Assembly: GCA_015058655.1 (NCBI GenBank)
Contig: SVBX01000026.1
Span: 1 to 45,569, forward strand
Reading direction: 5' to 3'
Source of the DNA: Pseudoselenomonas ruminantium
GTDB taxonomy: Bacteria; Bacillota; Negativicutes; Selenomonadales; Selenomonadaceae
Length of the DNA: 45,569 nucleotides
Position 1 is the first letter of the stretch. Each line of letters begins with the position of its first letter. Under the pieces are notes generated by a model. That model searched no databases. It saw only the letters and a list, made by a program, of their open reading frames with translations, and had not been told where the DNA came from. This document shows, piece after piece, positions 14,573-23,215 of the stretch. Position numbers and translations under genes: made by a program.

Positions 14573-17230
14573 GTGGAAAGCATGGAAAAAGCAGAGGATT
14601 GGCAGGCGGTTTTTGCCCGGCTGAATAAGGAACAAAGAGAAGTGGTGATGGAGCTGGAACGGCATGTGCTACTGCTGGCGCCGGCGGGGACAGGCAAGAC
14701 GGATACTTTATCTTGTCGGGTGGCAAAAATCATAAAGGAGAGCAAGGCCTTGCCGGAGGAAATCCTTTGCCTTACATTTACTAACAAAGCTTGCCGAGAA
14801 ATGCAAGAACGCATAGAGAAAAGAGCAGGAGAGGCAGGACGCCGTGTGGTGGTACGCACATTCCATGGCTTTTGTTACGACCTCATAAAAGCAGAAGCTA
14901 AGCGTCATGCTGATTTCTTCGCAGATTTTACCATTGTAGATGAAGTGGATTGTCAGAGCATTCTGCGAGAGATTAGCGATAGTCGTTGGCCAGTTAAGGC
15001 TCTGCAAAGTTTGGTCGGGCAGCTAAAGGAATGTCGGGCTGTATTTGCATTGGAGAAAAAAATTGTCAGTCAACCACAAGTCGGTGCTAAGGAGATTGGC
15101 AGGTTGCAGGAATACGAAATAGTCTTGAAAAAGTTGATGGATGAGACATCGGAACGGGTAAAAGCTTTGGCTATAGATGATCGTTATGAGTTCTATCCCC
15201 AGCTTTTTGAGGGCTGGCAGAAATGGGGCCCAGGATTGGCTGCTGCTTATGATGAGCGCTTGCTGGATATGCATGGCATGGATTTTATGGACTTAATCGT
15301 AAATGCTCAACAGCTTTTGATGAGTCCGGAGGTTGCAGGCAGCTGGGCGCGACGCTTTGCCTATATAAGCATAGATGAGGTGCAAGACACAAGCGCCTTG
15401 GAGTATAGCATTATCTCGCGTATCTTTGGTATGAGCCGGTTGCTTTTGTGCGGAGATTACTTCCAGACTATTTACGAATGGCGCGGCTCAAGGCCAGAGA
15501 AGGTGTTGCGCTGTTATCAAGAGGAATACCATCCTAGGCGTATTGTGCTGCATGAAAATTATCGTGCCACGCAAACGCTCTTGAATGCGTCTTTTGATTG
15601 CTTGCAGTCTTTTTTTCCCGAACGCGTGTCTGCGCTTTATCCTGAGGGCTTGACGGCAGAAAGTACAGAAAAAGGGGGACAAATAGAGCTGAAGGGGGCT
15701 ATGGAATTTGCAGAAGAGGCGCAATGGATATATTACCGTATCCAGCATTTACCAGTAAAGGATTATTCGCGGGTGTGTATTCTTACGCGTAGTAATCGTT
15801 ACAATAAAGATTTGTCCACCCAGTTCAGGTCTTTGGGGCGGATTTTGCCTGAAAATGAACGGTTGCCCTTTATGCTGATCGATGAAATGCGCTTTTTCCG
15901 TCGTCAGGAAGTCAAGGATGTATTGGCGTTCTTGCACCTGATAGTGAACAAGAACGATGCTGCCAGCCTCATTCGTCTGCTGTCTCGCTTTGGCAAAGGG
16001 ATAGGTCCTGCTACTGTCAAGGCCATTGGGGCAGAGGAAGTAAGGAGGACAGGTCTGAAGCTGACGGACTTTTTGGAGGCAGGAGCAAGAAAGGCAGGGG
16101 ATCCCTTTGGTGATTTGATGGCAGCTTATCAAAAAGGGCAGATAGTGGTTTTTGATGTGGAGTCCACAGGCGTGGATATAACCAGGGATGAGATCATTCA
16201 AATAGCGGGGGTGCGGTTGGCTCCGGATGGCAGCGTAACAGATGAGTTTTACCGTAACTTGCGGCCTGGCAGGGGAGTTGGGCGCTCTGTTCAAGTGCAC
16301 GGCCTGACAGACGCTTATTTGCGGGAGCACGGAGAAAGTCCGAAGCAGGGTCTGGAAGAATTTTCAGAGTTTGTCCGTGGAGCTGTGCTGGTGGGGCATA
16401 ATGTGACCTACGATTTGGGGATTGTAGGCAGCGAGCTCTCAAGGCTGGGAATGCCGCAGCTGGATTATCTCTGCTACTATGATACGCTGGAGATATTTCG
16501 GCGTTTCTATCCTAACCTGCCAAATCACAAGCTGGAGTTCCTATCTGAATACTTTCAGGTGGCGCATGTTTCTTCCCATGATGCTATGGACGATATTCTT
16601 GCCACGGCAGATATTCTGAACTATGCTATTGAGCATGATATAGAGCCATGCAAAGATGCACGGCAAAGCTTCTTTGAGAAATGGCAGGATATGTTTGTGG
16701 AAATGGCAGAACTCATAGCAAGTTTTCGTCAGCAGGCACCGCTATTGCGCCCATGGAAGCTGATTACGGAGGTGGTGTTGCGGGGGGGCGTAAAGGAGTA
16801 CTATCAGCGACATAGGGAAGAGCAGAGAATTCAAAACTTGCGCGAATTGTATTTGCATTCAAGGGACCTCGATGATGCATCTCTTTGTCCTTTGGATGCA
16901 TTATCGAGATTTTTGCAATACACCACCTTGTCAAACACTGAGTTGGAGGCACTGAACCAGCGTTCGCAGATTCCTATAATAACAGTGCATCAGGCTAAGG
17001 GCAGCGAGTTTGACTATGTGTTCCTGGCGGGCCTTCAGGATGGCACTTTCCCGGGCTTTCATGCTCAGGAAAAAGGAAAACTTACGGAAGAGCAGAGGCT
17101 TTTCTATGTGGGGATAACTCGGGCGAAAAAACAGCTATTCCTGTCCTGGACCCAGCGACAGTACGGTCATAGTCGTCATATCAGCCCTTTTGTGCATGCT
17201 ATTCCAAGGAAGTATCTGAAAAATGTATAG
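14573..17230 (+). CDS. UvrD/PcrA-type DNA helicase with an inserted DEDDh 3'-5' exonuclease domain
   Basis: This 885-residue protein keeps a complete superfamily 1A helicase: Q motif LNKEQREVV, Walker A APAGTGKT (residues 36-43), motif Ia LTFTNKA, motif II DEVQD (268-272), motif III GDYFQTIYEWRG, motif IV ENYRAT, motif V VHQAKGSEFDYVFLAG and motif VI LFYVGITRAKK. Between motifs IV and V, residues about 520-690 form a DnaQ-like exonuclease with all acidic residues: FDVESTG (Asp 528, Glu 530), HNVTYD (Asp 614) and HDAMDD (His 669, Asp 674). The insertion is in the position of the 2B region. The product is predicted to unwind DNA and trim a 3' end, hence a role in repair or recombination. GTG 14573 follows AAGGAGG. 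It appears monocistronic, and a terminator follows. Confidence 0.9.
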   Translation: MESMEKAEDWQAVFARLNKEQREVVMELERHVLLLAPAGTGKTDTLSCRVAKIIKESKALPEEILCLTFTNKACREMQERIEKRAGEAGRRVVVRTFHGFCYDLIKAEAKRHADFFADFTIVDEVDCQSILREISDSRWPVKALQSLVGQLKECRAVFALEKKIVSQPQVGAKEIGRLQEYEIVLKKLMDETSERVKALAIDDRYEFYPQLFEGWQKWGPGLAAAYDERLLDMHGMDFMDLIVNAQQLLMSPEVAGSWARRFAYISIDEVQDTSALEYSIISRIFGMSRLLLCGDYFQTIYEWRGSRPEKVLRCYQEEYHPRRIVLHENYRATQTLLNASFDCLQSFFPERVSALYPEGLTAESTEKGGQIELKGAMEFAEEAQWIYYRIQHLPVKDYSRVCILTRSNRYNKDLSTQFRSLGRILPENERLPFMLIDEMRFFRRQEVKDVLAFLHLIVNKNDAASLIRLLSRFGKGIGPATVKAIGAEEVRRTGLKLTDFLEAGARKAGDPFGDLMAAYQKGQIVVFDVESTGVDITRDEIIQIAGVRLAPDGSVTDEFYRNLRPGRGVGRSVQVHGLTDAYLREHGESPKQGLEEFSEFVRGAVLVGHNVTYDLGIVGSELSRLGMPQLDYLCYYDTLEIFRRFYPNLPNHKLEFLSEYFQVAHVSSHDAMDDILATADILNYAIEHDIEPCKDARQSFFEKWQDMFVEMAELIASFRQQAPLLRPWKLITEVVLRGGVKEYYQRHREEQRIQNLRELYLHSRDLDDASLCPLDALSRFLQYTTLSNTELEALNQRSQIPIITVHQAKGSEFDYVFLAGLQDGTFPGFHAQEKGKLTEEQRLFYVGITRAKKQLFLSWTQRQYGHSRHISPFVHAIPRKYLKNV

Positions 17231-17284
17231 CTTGTAGCAGGACATCTTCTGATGGTTGCTTATTGTTCAATTGATCATATTCCT

Positions 17285-17328
17285 GGCACTGCCTTTGGCA
17301 GCTATAGCTTGAAATGGCAGTGCCTTTT
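17285..17328 (+). terminator. Terminator after the helicase gene
   Basis: GGCACTGCC (17285-17293) pairs perfectly with GGCAGTGCC (17316-17324), then TTTT. Confidence 0.75.
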
Positions 17329-17337
17329 ATGTATACT
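17309..17337 (+). promoter_or_regulatory. Promoter of the holA-pel transcript
   Basis: TTGAAA (17309-17314), a 17 bp spacer and TATACT (17332-17337). The -35 lies in the loop of the preceding terminator, and the spacer contains its right arm. No later promoter is evident before pelD, so this probably also serves the pel genes. Confidence 0.65.
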
Positions 17338-17384
17338 GATGATACTTGTAATGAATGCAGAGATGAGCGAGGAAGTGTTTCCTT

Positions 17385-18422
17385 ATGAAATATAGTGAAT
17401 TTATGAGCAGTCTAGGCAGCGGTGTGCTGCCTCATATTTTTTTATTGGCTGGGGAAGAACATTATTACATAGAAAAAGCCCGTCGGGCTATTTTGCACAG
17501 ATTGGGGGTTGATAAAGAGGATTTTAGCGATGCTGTGCAGAAATTTACAGGCGATGTAGGTATAGATACTCTTATGGGAACCATTGAGACGGCTCCTTTC
17601 TTTACAGATAAGAATGTGATTCTGGTGCAGGACACGACGCTTTTTAAGGCTGTCAAATCAGAGACGGGGAAGGAAAGTGAGAAGCAGCTGAAAAGGCTTA
17701 TTACTTTGTTTGAGGATATGCCGCCCTACAGCTATGTGATTTTCGTCTCTGGAGACAAGCCGGACAAGCGGAAAAAAATCTGCAAGGTAGTGGAAAAGGC
17801 TGGTCTTATGCTTGAGGCTGAGGCATTGCGGGCTTGGAATATAGATGAATGGCTGAGCAGCAAGCTCCATGATATGAAAAAGGAATTTTCTCCTGAGGCT
17901 GACACATATTTTCGTGGGGCGGTGAGCCTTATGCAGCCCCTCTCCTTGGAGTTTTTGGACAAGGAGTTTGACAAATTGTCCCTGTATACTGCCAATCGTC
18001 GAATTACCGATACTGATTTGAAGCAGGTTTTTGCTTCCTTGCCAGAAATTTCAAATTTTGCCTTGTTGGAAGCGGTGAGCAGCAAGTATATGAAGAAAGC
18101 TCTTTCCTTGCTTAAGCGACAGCTGGAAGAGGGGACTTATTTTACCATTATCCTTGCTCTACTTGCCCGTCATGTGCGACAATTGTGGCAGGCAAAGGTG
18201 CTTATGACCAAGGGCGTGCGAGGAAAGGCTTTGGCACAGCCTTTGGGGCTCAATCCTGTCATAGCAGATAAGCTAGGGCAGGCGGCGGGCAGATTTCAGG
18301 AGCAGACTCTGAAGGAGGCTATGCTGGAATTAATAGATGCGGATTACAATTTGAAGACAGGAAAGGCTGGAGAAGAAGTCTTAGAGCACGCCATTATTAC
18401 CCTCTGCAACAGGAGGGCTTGA
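17385..18422 (+). CDS. holA: DNA polymerase III delta subunit
   Basis: HolA is the clamp-loader subunit that opens the beta sliding clamp at replication forks. The N-terminus has the family signature IFLLAGEEHYYIEKARRAI. The length (345 aa) and the three-part layout, with a C-terminal helical collar domain, agree with the family. ATG 17385 follows AGGAAG by 10 bases. The stop lies only 23 bases before pelD with no terminator between, so this replication gene seems to be the first gene of the exopolysaccharide transcript. Confidence 0.93.
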   Translation: MKYSEFMSSLGSGVLPHIFLLAGEEHYYIEKARRAILHRLGVDKEDFSDAVQKFTGDVGIDTLMGTIETAPFFTDKNVILVQDTTLFKAVKSETGKESEKQLKRLITLFEDMPPYSYVIFVSGDKPDKRKKICKVVEKAGLMLEAEALRAWNIDEWLSSKLHDMKKEFSPEADTYFRGAVSLMQPLSLEFLDKEFDKLSLYTANRRITDTDLKQVFASLPEISNFALLEAVSSKYMKKALSLLKRQLEEGTYFTIILALLARHVRQLWQAKVLMTKGVRGKALAQPLGLNPVIADKLGQAAGRFQEQTLKEAMLELIDADYNLKTGKAGEEVLEHAIITLCNRRA

Positions 18423-18445
18423 AAGCGAAATGGAGTTGAGGCTTT

Positions 18446-20485
18446 GTGGCAGGCAAGCTGAATGAAAAGGTGTTGCTGGCAGGCAAAGAAGTTTTTTGGC
18501 AAACAGCGCTTCAGCGTTTATTTGCCAAGGAGGGCTGGGATTTCTATGTTCTGACGGAGGATTTTCCTGCACCGGAAGAGGTTTTTCGCATCCATAATGT
18601 GCCTGTAGTGCTATATGTGCTGGGCAAGGCTCAGAGTGTGGACGATTGGGCACCTGATTTGAATAAGGTCTTGGCTATGTGCCGTAGTCACAAGGTGCGG
18701 CGTTTTTATCTTATTGTATCTCTTGAGGCAGAAGAAAAGGACAGGGCATTGGCTGAAAGCATTGCCGCAGCTTGGCGTGGAGAGGAGATGACCATAACCT
18801 TTTTGCGTTTGCCAGAAATTTACGGGTATGGCGAATCCCCAAAGGATGGAATAGTAGCGGATTGGCTGGAAGCTTCCCAACGGGGAGAAAGCCGCCCTGG
18901 TTTTGCAGATCTGGACGAAAAAAGGGAATTTCTCTATGTGGACGATGGGGTTTATGCTGTATTTCGGACTGTGTCCCGTGACTTTGCCGGAGAATCTTTG
19001 GATATTGTCAGCGGTCAGCCGGCAAGCGCCAAGGAACTGGCTGAGATTGTCAGTGATGTGACATCGAAACCGATAAATTTTCTTCTGGGAGAAGCTTCCT
19101 TTGCTGGAGTGCTGCCAGACCCTGCTCCGGTGCATTCGGAAATAGGCTGGCGTCCAAAATACAGCCTGAAGGAAGGAGTGAGCCTTGCCTTTAAAGAATC
19201 CAAGAACATGGCAGAGGTCGCCAGCACAGCAAGCAGACGGGAGAGACGGACGCATAAGGTGCAGGAATGGAAAGGAAAAATGATTCCCTTTCTGGAAAAC
19301 CTTGCGGGAGCTCTGCTGATGGTGCTCATCGCTTATTTTCAGGAGGGGACTATTGTAAATCCTGCTATTTACTTCGATATGAATTTTGTCTATATAGGTG
19401 CTATGGGGATTCTTTATGGTAAGAGCCAGTCGCTTATAGCCATGGTGCTTTCTTCTGCGATTCTTCTTGGAGTGTTGATGAAGGCAGGTGCCAATGCGGT
19501 AGCGTTGCTGTACATGCCAGAGCATCTGCTGCACTTTGTTGCCTATCTTTTTGTGGCTGTATTTACCGGTTATTTCGCCGATGCCAGGGCTTTTGAGCGG
19601 CAGAGCAACAAATGGCATGAGGAGCAGGCCAGGGAGCGTTATGACTTCCTTCGTTCCCTATACGATGAGTGCGTGGTGGTAAAGGACAGGCTCTATCGGC
19701 AGATTGTGAATTCGGATGACAGCATAGGCAGGCTTTACCGTATCATACGCCATCTGGACAGTGTAGCCACGGAAAATATCTTCACTCAGGCAGCAGGCGT
19801 TACGGCGGATGTCATGGGAGTAGAGGATATTGCTGTCTATGTCCTCAGCAAGGATGGCTATTACTTGCGGCAGAAGGTACGCAAAGGCAGACTGGCCTTC
19901 CAGCAGCCACGCTCTCTCAGGGTGGAGGAGCATGATTATCTGAAAAACCTCATTGCTGAGAAGAACACTTATATTAATCGTGAACTAGTGAAGGATACTC
20001 CGGACCTGGCGGCTCCCATTCTCTATCGGGGGGGAGTCATAGGTGTGGTTGAGCTCTTTGGACTGGATTTCAAGCATTGGAGTCTTTACAATTTGAATCT
20101 TTTTTCCATTACTATGCGTTTGATTTCTGCTTCTATGGGGCGTGCTTATCAGTATGAAGCGGAAGCGCAAGAAAAGCGCTATCATAATGGTACTAGAATC
20201 CTTCGCAGCGAGGCCTTTGCGGAGATATTGCAAGAACTCAGAGAGCGGCGCAAACTGCAGGGTGAGATGCCACTGGGAGTTTTGAAAGTCCCACAGGAGG
20301 GGCGAAGCTTGGATGAACTTGACAGCATATGTGGCAGGGTGACTAGGAACGAAGACTTTTTGGGTGAGTATCAGGGGAGTTTTTACATACTGCTGCCTGA
20401 TGCGGATGAATCTGTTTGCAACATGGTGATTGAACGGCTTGCCAAGGAGGGCGTCACAGCAGTGCGTGAGGAGAAGGTGCTTTGA
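18446..20485 (+). CDS. pelD: PelD, c-di-GMP receptor with N-terminal epimerase-like domain
   Basis: PelD is the inner-membrane c-di-GMP receptor that switches on Pel polysaccharide synthesis. The C-terminal part has four hydrophobic helices (about 278-380), a GAF region (about 440-560) and a degenerate GGDEF domain. The GGDEF position reads QGSFY (643-647), so no cyclase activity is expected, but the I-site RxxD five residues before it is intact (RNED, 634-637). Residues about 8-260 are an extra NAD-dependent epimerase/reductase-like domain (LRLPEIYGYGE, FLYVDDGVYAV). Its glycine motif has decayed (LLAGKEVFWQ) and no YxxxK pair is obvious, so it may be a pseudo-enzyme. GTG 18446 has a weak GGAG upstream. 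The gene ends in a one-base overlap (TGATG) with pelE. Confidence 0.88.
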   Translation: MAGKLNEKVLLAGKEVFWQTALQRLFAKEGWDFYVLTEDFPAPEEVFRIHNVPVVLYVLGKAQSVDDWAPDLNKVLAMCRSHKVRRFYLIVSLEAEEKDRALAESIAAAWRGEEMTITFLRLPEIYGYGESPKDGIVADWLEASQRGESRPGFADLDEKREFLYVDDGVYAVFRTVSRDFAGESLDIVSGQPASAKELAEIVSDVTSKPINFLLGEASFAGVLPDPAPVHSEIGWRPKYSLKEGVSLAFKESKNMAEVASTASRRERRTHKVQEWKGKMIPFLENLAGALLMVLIAYFQEGTIVNPAIYFDMNFVYIGAMGILYGKSQSLIAMVLSSAILLGVLMKAGANAVALLYMPEHLLHFVAYLFVAVFTGYFADARAFERQSNKWHEEQARERYDFLRSLYDECVVVKDRLYRQIVNSDDSIGRLYRIIRHLDSVATENIFTQAAGVTADVMGVEDIAVYVLSKDGYYLRQKVRKGRLAFQQPRSLRVEEHDYLKNLIAEKNTYINRELVKDTPDLAAPILYRGGVIGVVELFGLDFKHWSLYNLNLFSITMRLISASMGRAYQYEAEAQEKRYHNGTRILRSEAFAEILQELRERRKLQGEMPLGVLKVPQEGRSLDELDSICGRVTRNEDFLGEYQGSFYILLPDADESVCNMVIERLAKEGVTAVREEKVL

Positions 20486-21390
20486 TGGCTGGTCTGGATT
20501 GGAAAATATTCTTGCTGGCTCACGGGGTGGCTACGGGAATCTTCTTGTTTTTTAACTTTAGGGGCAAAACCGGACTGAGGGCTGTTACGGAAGCTGTCAT
20601 GGTTTTCTGTGTGCCTGTGGCGGGGCTTCTTGTCTTGTGTTTGTTCAAAGTTTTTGGCAACATGCTTAGACTTTGGGATCTGCATGAGATTGAGGAAGAA
20701 GGTGAGGGTGAGGCATTTTTCATAGGGGCGCCGGTACAGAAGGATGTGGTTCCTTTGAATGATGCCTTTTTAGTGGAGGACAAGTTGCAAAAACGTCATT
20801 TCTTCACGGAAAGCATCAAGCAGTCCCTGGTGGAGAACCAGCAGATTCTTCGCATGGCCATGCATGACCAGGATAGGGAGATTGCCTACTATGCCGTGTC
20901 TATGCTCACTTCCCGCATGGAAAATCTGGAAGGAGAGCTTTTCGATAGGGAGTCCAAAGTGCTGAAGGGAGAGAAGCAGGAAAATCTGCCACTGCTTCAG
21001 GAATATGCAGAACTGCTGAAGGAATACATGGGCAACAAGAGTTTTATCGACCATGTTTCCTGGCGGAAGAAGCAGGAAATCTATGTTGCTATTTTGGACA
21101 GGCTAACCAAGCTCACGGAGGATAACAAGGGCTATTTCAAGGATGAGGTCGATCAGTTGCTGCAATTGCCGGACTATCCAGGGGCGGAGCAGGTCTGCAG
21201 GGACTTTCAAAGTCGTTATCCTGGAGAGGAGGAGCCCTACCTTAGCTTCGTTGCCCTCTATGTGGCCTGGAAGCAGCCGGAGAAACTGCAGGCGTGCCTG
21301 CAGGACCTGAAAGCCCTGCCCATAGAGCTTTCTCCGGAGGCTCTGCGGGTTATTCGATTCTGGGATAGGGGGGCGGCAAAGATTGGATAA
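20485..21390 (+). CDS. pelE: PelE-like membrane protein of the Pel synthase complex
   Basis: Two hydrophobic helices at the N-terminus (IFLLAHGVATGIFLFF and VFCVPVAGLLVLCLF) are followed by a long soluble, helical region with TPR-like character (301 residues in total). This architecture and the place directly after pelD match PelE, which bridges PelD and the synthase PelF. I rely on position and topology more than on a sharp motif. ATG 20485 overlaps the pelD stop as TGATG and follows GAGGAGAAGG. The end overlaps the next gene by eight bases. Confidence 0.8.
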   Translation: MAGLDWKIFLLAHGVATGIFLFFNFRGKTGLRAVTEAVMVFCVPVAGLLVLCLFKVFGNMLRLWDLHEIEEEGEGEAFFIGAPVQKDVVPLNDAFLVEDKLQKRHFFTESIKQSLVENQQILRMAMHDQDREIAYYAVSMLTSRMENLEGELFDRESKVLKGEKQENLPLLQEYAELLKEYMGNKSFIDHVSWRKKQEIYVAILDRLTKLTEDNKGYFKDEVDQLLQLPDYPGAEQVCRDFQSRYPGEEEPYLSFVALYVAWKQPEKLQACLQDLKALPIELSPEALRVIRFWDRGAAKIG

Positions 21391-23215
21391 GAAACACATT
21401 GTATTTTTGTGTACCTTGGTGGCTTTGCTGGCTATGTTTTTTCAATTCAGCAGAATGGACGGTTTTCTGCACATGTATTCTGTAAAGAAGAATGCTTTAC
21501 AGAAGGTGGGATTTGATGCGATATCCAGTTCTATATGTGAGAATGAAAGAGATCAATATCTGATTATATATGACCCACATGATGTGGCAAGTGTTTTTAT
21601 GCGCCATAGGATGCAATGGTTGCTGAAGCAGAAAAAAAAGGCTTGCGTCTCAGCGGCGATCTGGGATGATATAGAGATAAAACCGGAGTATCGGGGAGTG
21701 CTGGTAGCTACGGGGCATATAGCCAAAGTGCTTTCCTGGGACAAAGTGATCAGCTATGTGGAGAATGGGGGTAGCGCAGCCGTTCTTTCAAAGCTGAATA
21801 CTCGTCAAGAGACAGAGGAAAATAGCCTGGCTAAGTTATATCCTCTGGGAGTACGCGAGCTAGACGGAGATCTTAACACTACAGGATTGAGTTTGCAGTC
21901 GAATTTTATGATAGGCGGAAGGGGATTTGAGATTCCAGAGGGCAAGGCCTATCAGACAGATACGACTAAGGTGGAACTGTCAGCTGATGCGTATGTGCAC
22001 ATACGCTCTGCGGAGGGAGAGCCGTTGCTGTGGGAAAATCAGGTCGGTGGGGGAAGGTTTTATGTTTATAATGGTGCCCTGCGGGATGATAAGACCAATA
22101 TAGGTATTATGACTTCTCTCATTGCCCATTGTGGTGATGAAGGTGTTTATCCTGTGCTTAATGCCAAGCTTTTTTATATAGATGATTTTCCTGCGCCTGT
22201 GCCAGAAGGGAACTTTGATAAGATTTACGATGAACTGGGTGTTTCTACGGTAGCTTTTTTCCGTGATATCTGGTGGCCTTATATGCGGCAGTGTGCAGAG
22301 GAGTATGGTTTAAAATACACAGGACTGATTATAGAATCCTATGGCGATCAGGTTAAAGGACCTTTTAAGCCTACTCAAGGCAGGGCGGCCCGTGATAATC
22401 TCATAGTATACGGCCGTGAATTGCTTGATATGGGGGGAGAACTTGGCCTGCATGGCTATAATCATCAGTCTCTGGCGGTAGAGGGATATAATCAGGATAA
22501 GCTGGGGTATGAAGTCTGGGAGAGCCAGGCGGATATGGAAGAAGCAATGAGGGAATTGCGCCGTTATATTCATGAAGTTTATCCAGATTACGAGTTTACC
22601 ACCTATGTACCGCCATCGGACATTCTGAGTCCTGAGGGTCACGCTGCAGTCAAAGCTGCTTTTCCAGAACTGCTGACATATTCCTCTCTTTATGATGGTT
22701 TGTATGAAGAAAGGGCGTATTATCAGGACTTTGAGCGCAACGAAGACGGTACCCATGAGATCCCTAGGGTAAGCTCTGGCTACGCTCCCTCGAAGGCAGA
22801 GATTTGGGACGAGATCAGCGTGATTAACTACATAGGTGTGTTTTCTCATTTCGTACATCCGGACGAGCTTTTTTATGAGGAGAGCAAGGATTTGACCTGG
22901 GGGGATATGGCCACAGGGTTCCAGGCGTTCATGGCAGAAGTCAGCAACAGGTTTCCTTGGCTTAGACCGACTACGGCTTTTGAGGCGACAGTGTCCATGG
23001 ATGATTGCATTGACATGGACTATTATGTAGAACGCCATAACGAAAAAATGAGGTTTCATTGCCAAAATCAAAAAAATCCGTTATATTTCATCCTTAGGAC
23101 TAAACGCGAAGTGGAAAAGGCTGAGGGGATGACATGGGAAAAAATTGATGATGATGCTTACTTGTTGAAGGCAGATGAGTCTGAGGCAGTCATTTATTGG
23201 AAGGAGCAGCCGTGA
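21383..23215 (+). CDS. pelA: PelA deacetylase part as a separate protein (DUF2194-type)
   Basis: This 610-residue protein has one N-terminal anchor helix (HIVFLCTLVALLAMFF), so the rest should lie in the periplasm. The mid region has a polysaccharide-deacetylase-like site: FYIDDFPAP (Asp 267/268) and LHGYNH (His 357, His 361). The N-terminal third looks like a glutaminase/flavodoxin-like fold (LIIYDPHDVAS). In Pseudomonas this activity is one half of PelA, which partly removes acetyl groups from the GalNAc/GlcNAc polymer. In Gram-positive Pel clusters a deacetylase of this sort (PelA-DA) is a separate gene, and that arrangement is seen here. The start is TTG 21383 inside the pelE end. The gene closes with TGATG into pelF. 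Confidence 0.82.
   Translation: MDKKHIVFLCTLVALLAMFFQFSRMDGFLHMYSVKKNALQKVGFDAISSSICENERDQYLIIYDPHDVASVFMRHRMQWLLKQKKKACVSAAIWDDIEIKPEYRGVLVATGHIAKVLSWDKVISYVENGGSAAVLSKLNTRQETEENSLAKLYPLGVRELDGDLNTTGLSLQSNFMIGGRGFEIPEGKAYQTDTTKVELSADAYVHIRSAEGEPLLWENQVGGGRFYVYNGALRDDKTNIGIMTSLIAHCGDEGVYPVLNAKLFYIDDFPAPVPEGNFDKIYDELGVSTVAFFRDIWWPYMRQCAEEYGLKYTGLIIESYGDQVKGPFKPTQGRAARDNLIVYGRELLDMGGELGLHGYNHQSLAVEGYNQDKLGYEVWESQADMEEAMRELRRYIHEVYPDYEFTTYVPPSDILSPEGHAAVKAAFPELLTYSSLYDGLYEERAYYQDFERNEDGTHEIPRVSSGYAPSKAEIWDEISVINYIGVFSHFVHPDELFYEESKDLTWGDMATGFQAFMAEVSNRFPWLRPTTAFEATVSMDDCIDMDYYVERHNEKMRFHCQNQKNPLYFILRTKREVEKAEGMTWEKIDDDAYLLKADESEAVIYWKEQP

Noticed and set aside
17230..18446. Search for a c-di-GMP riboswitch before the pel genes
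   Set aside because: No GEMM-type consensus is seen before holA or in the 23-base holA-pelD gap. c-di-GMP control is more likely through PelD.
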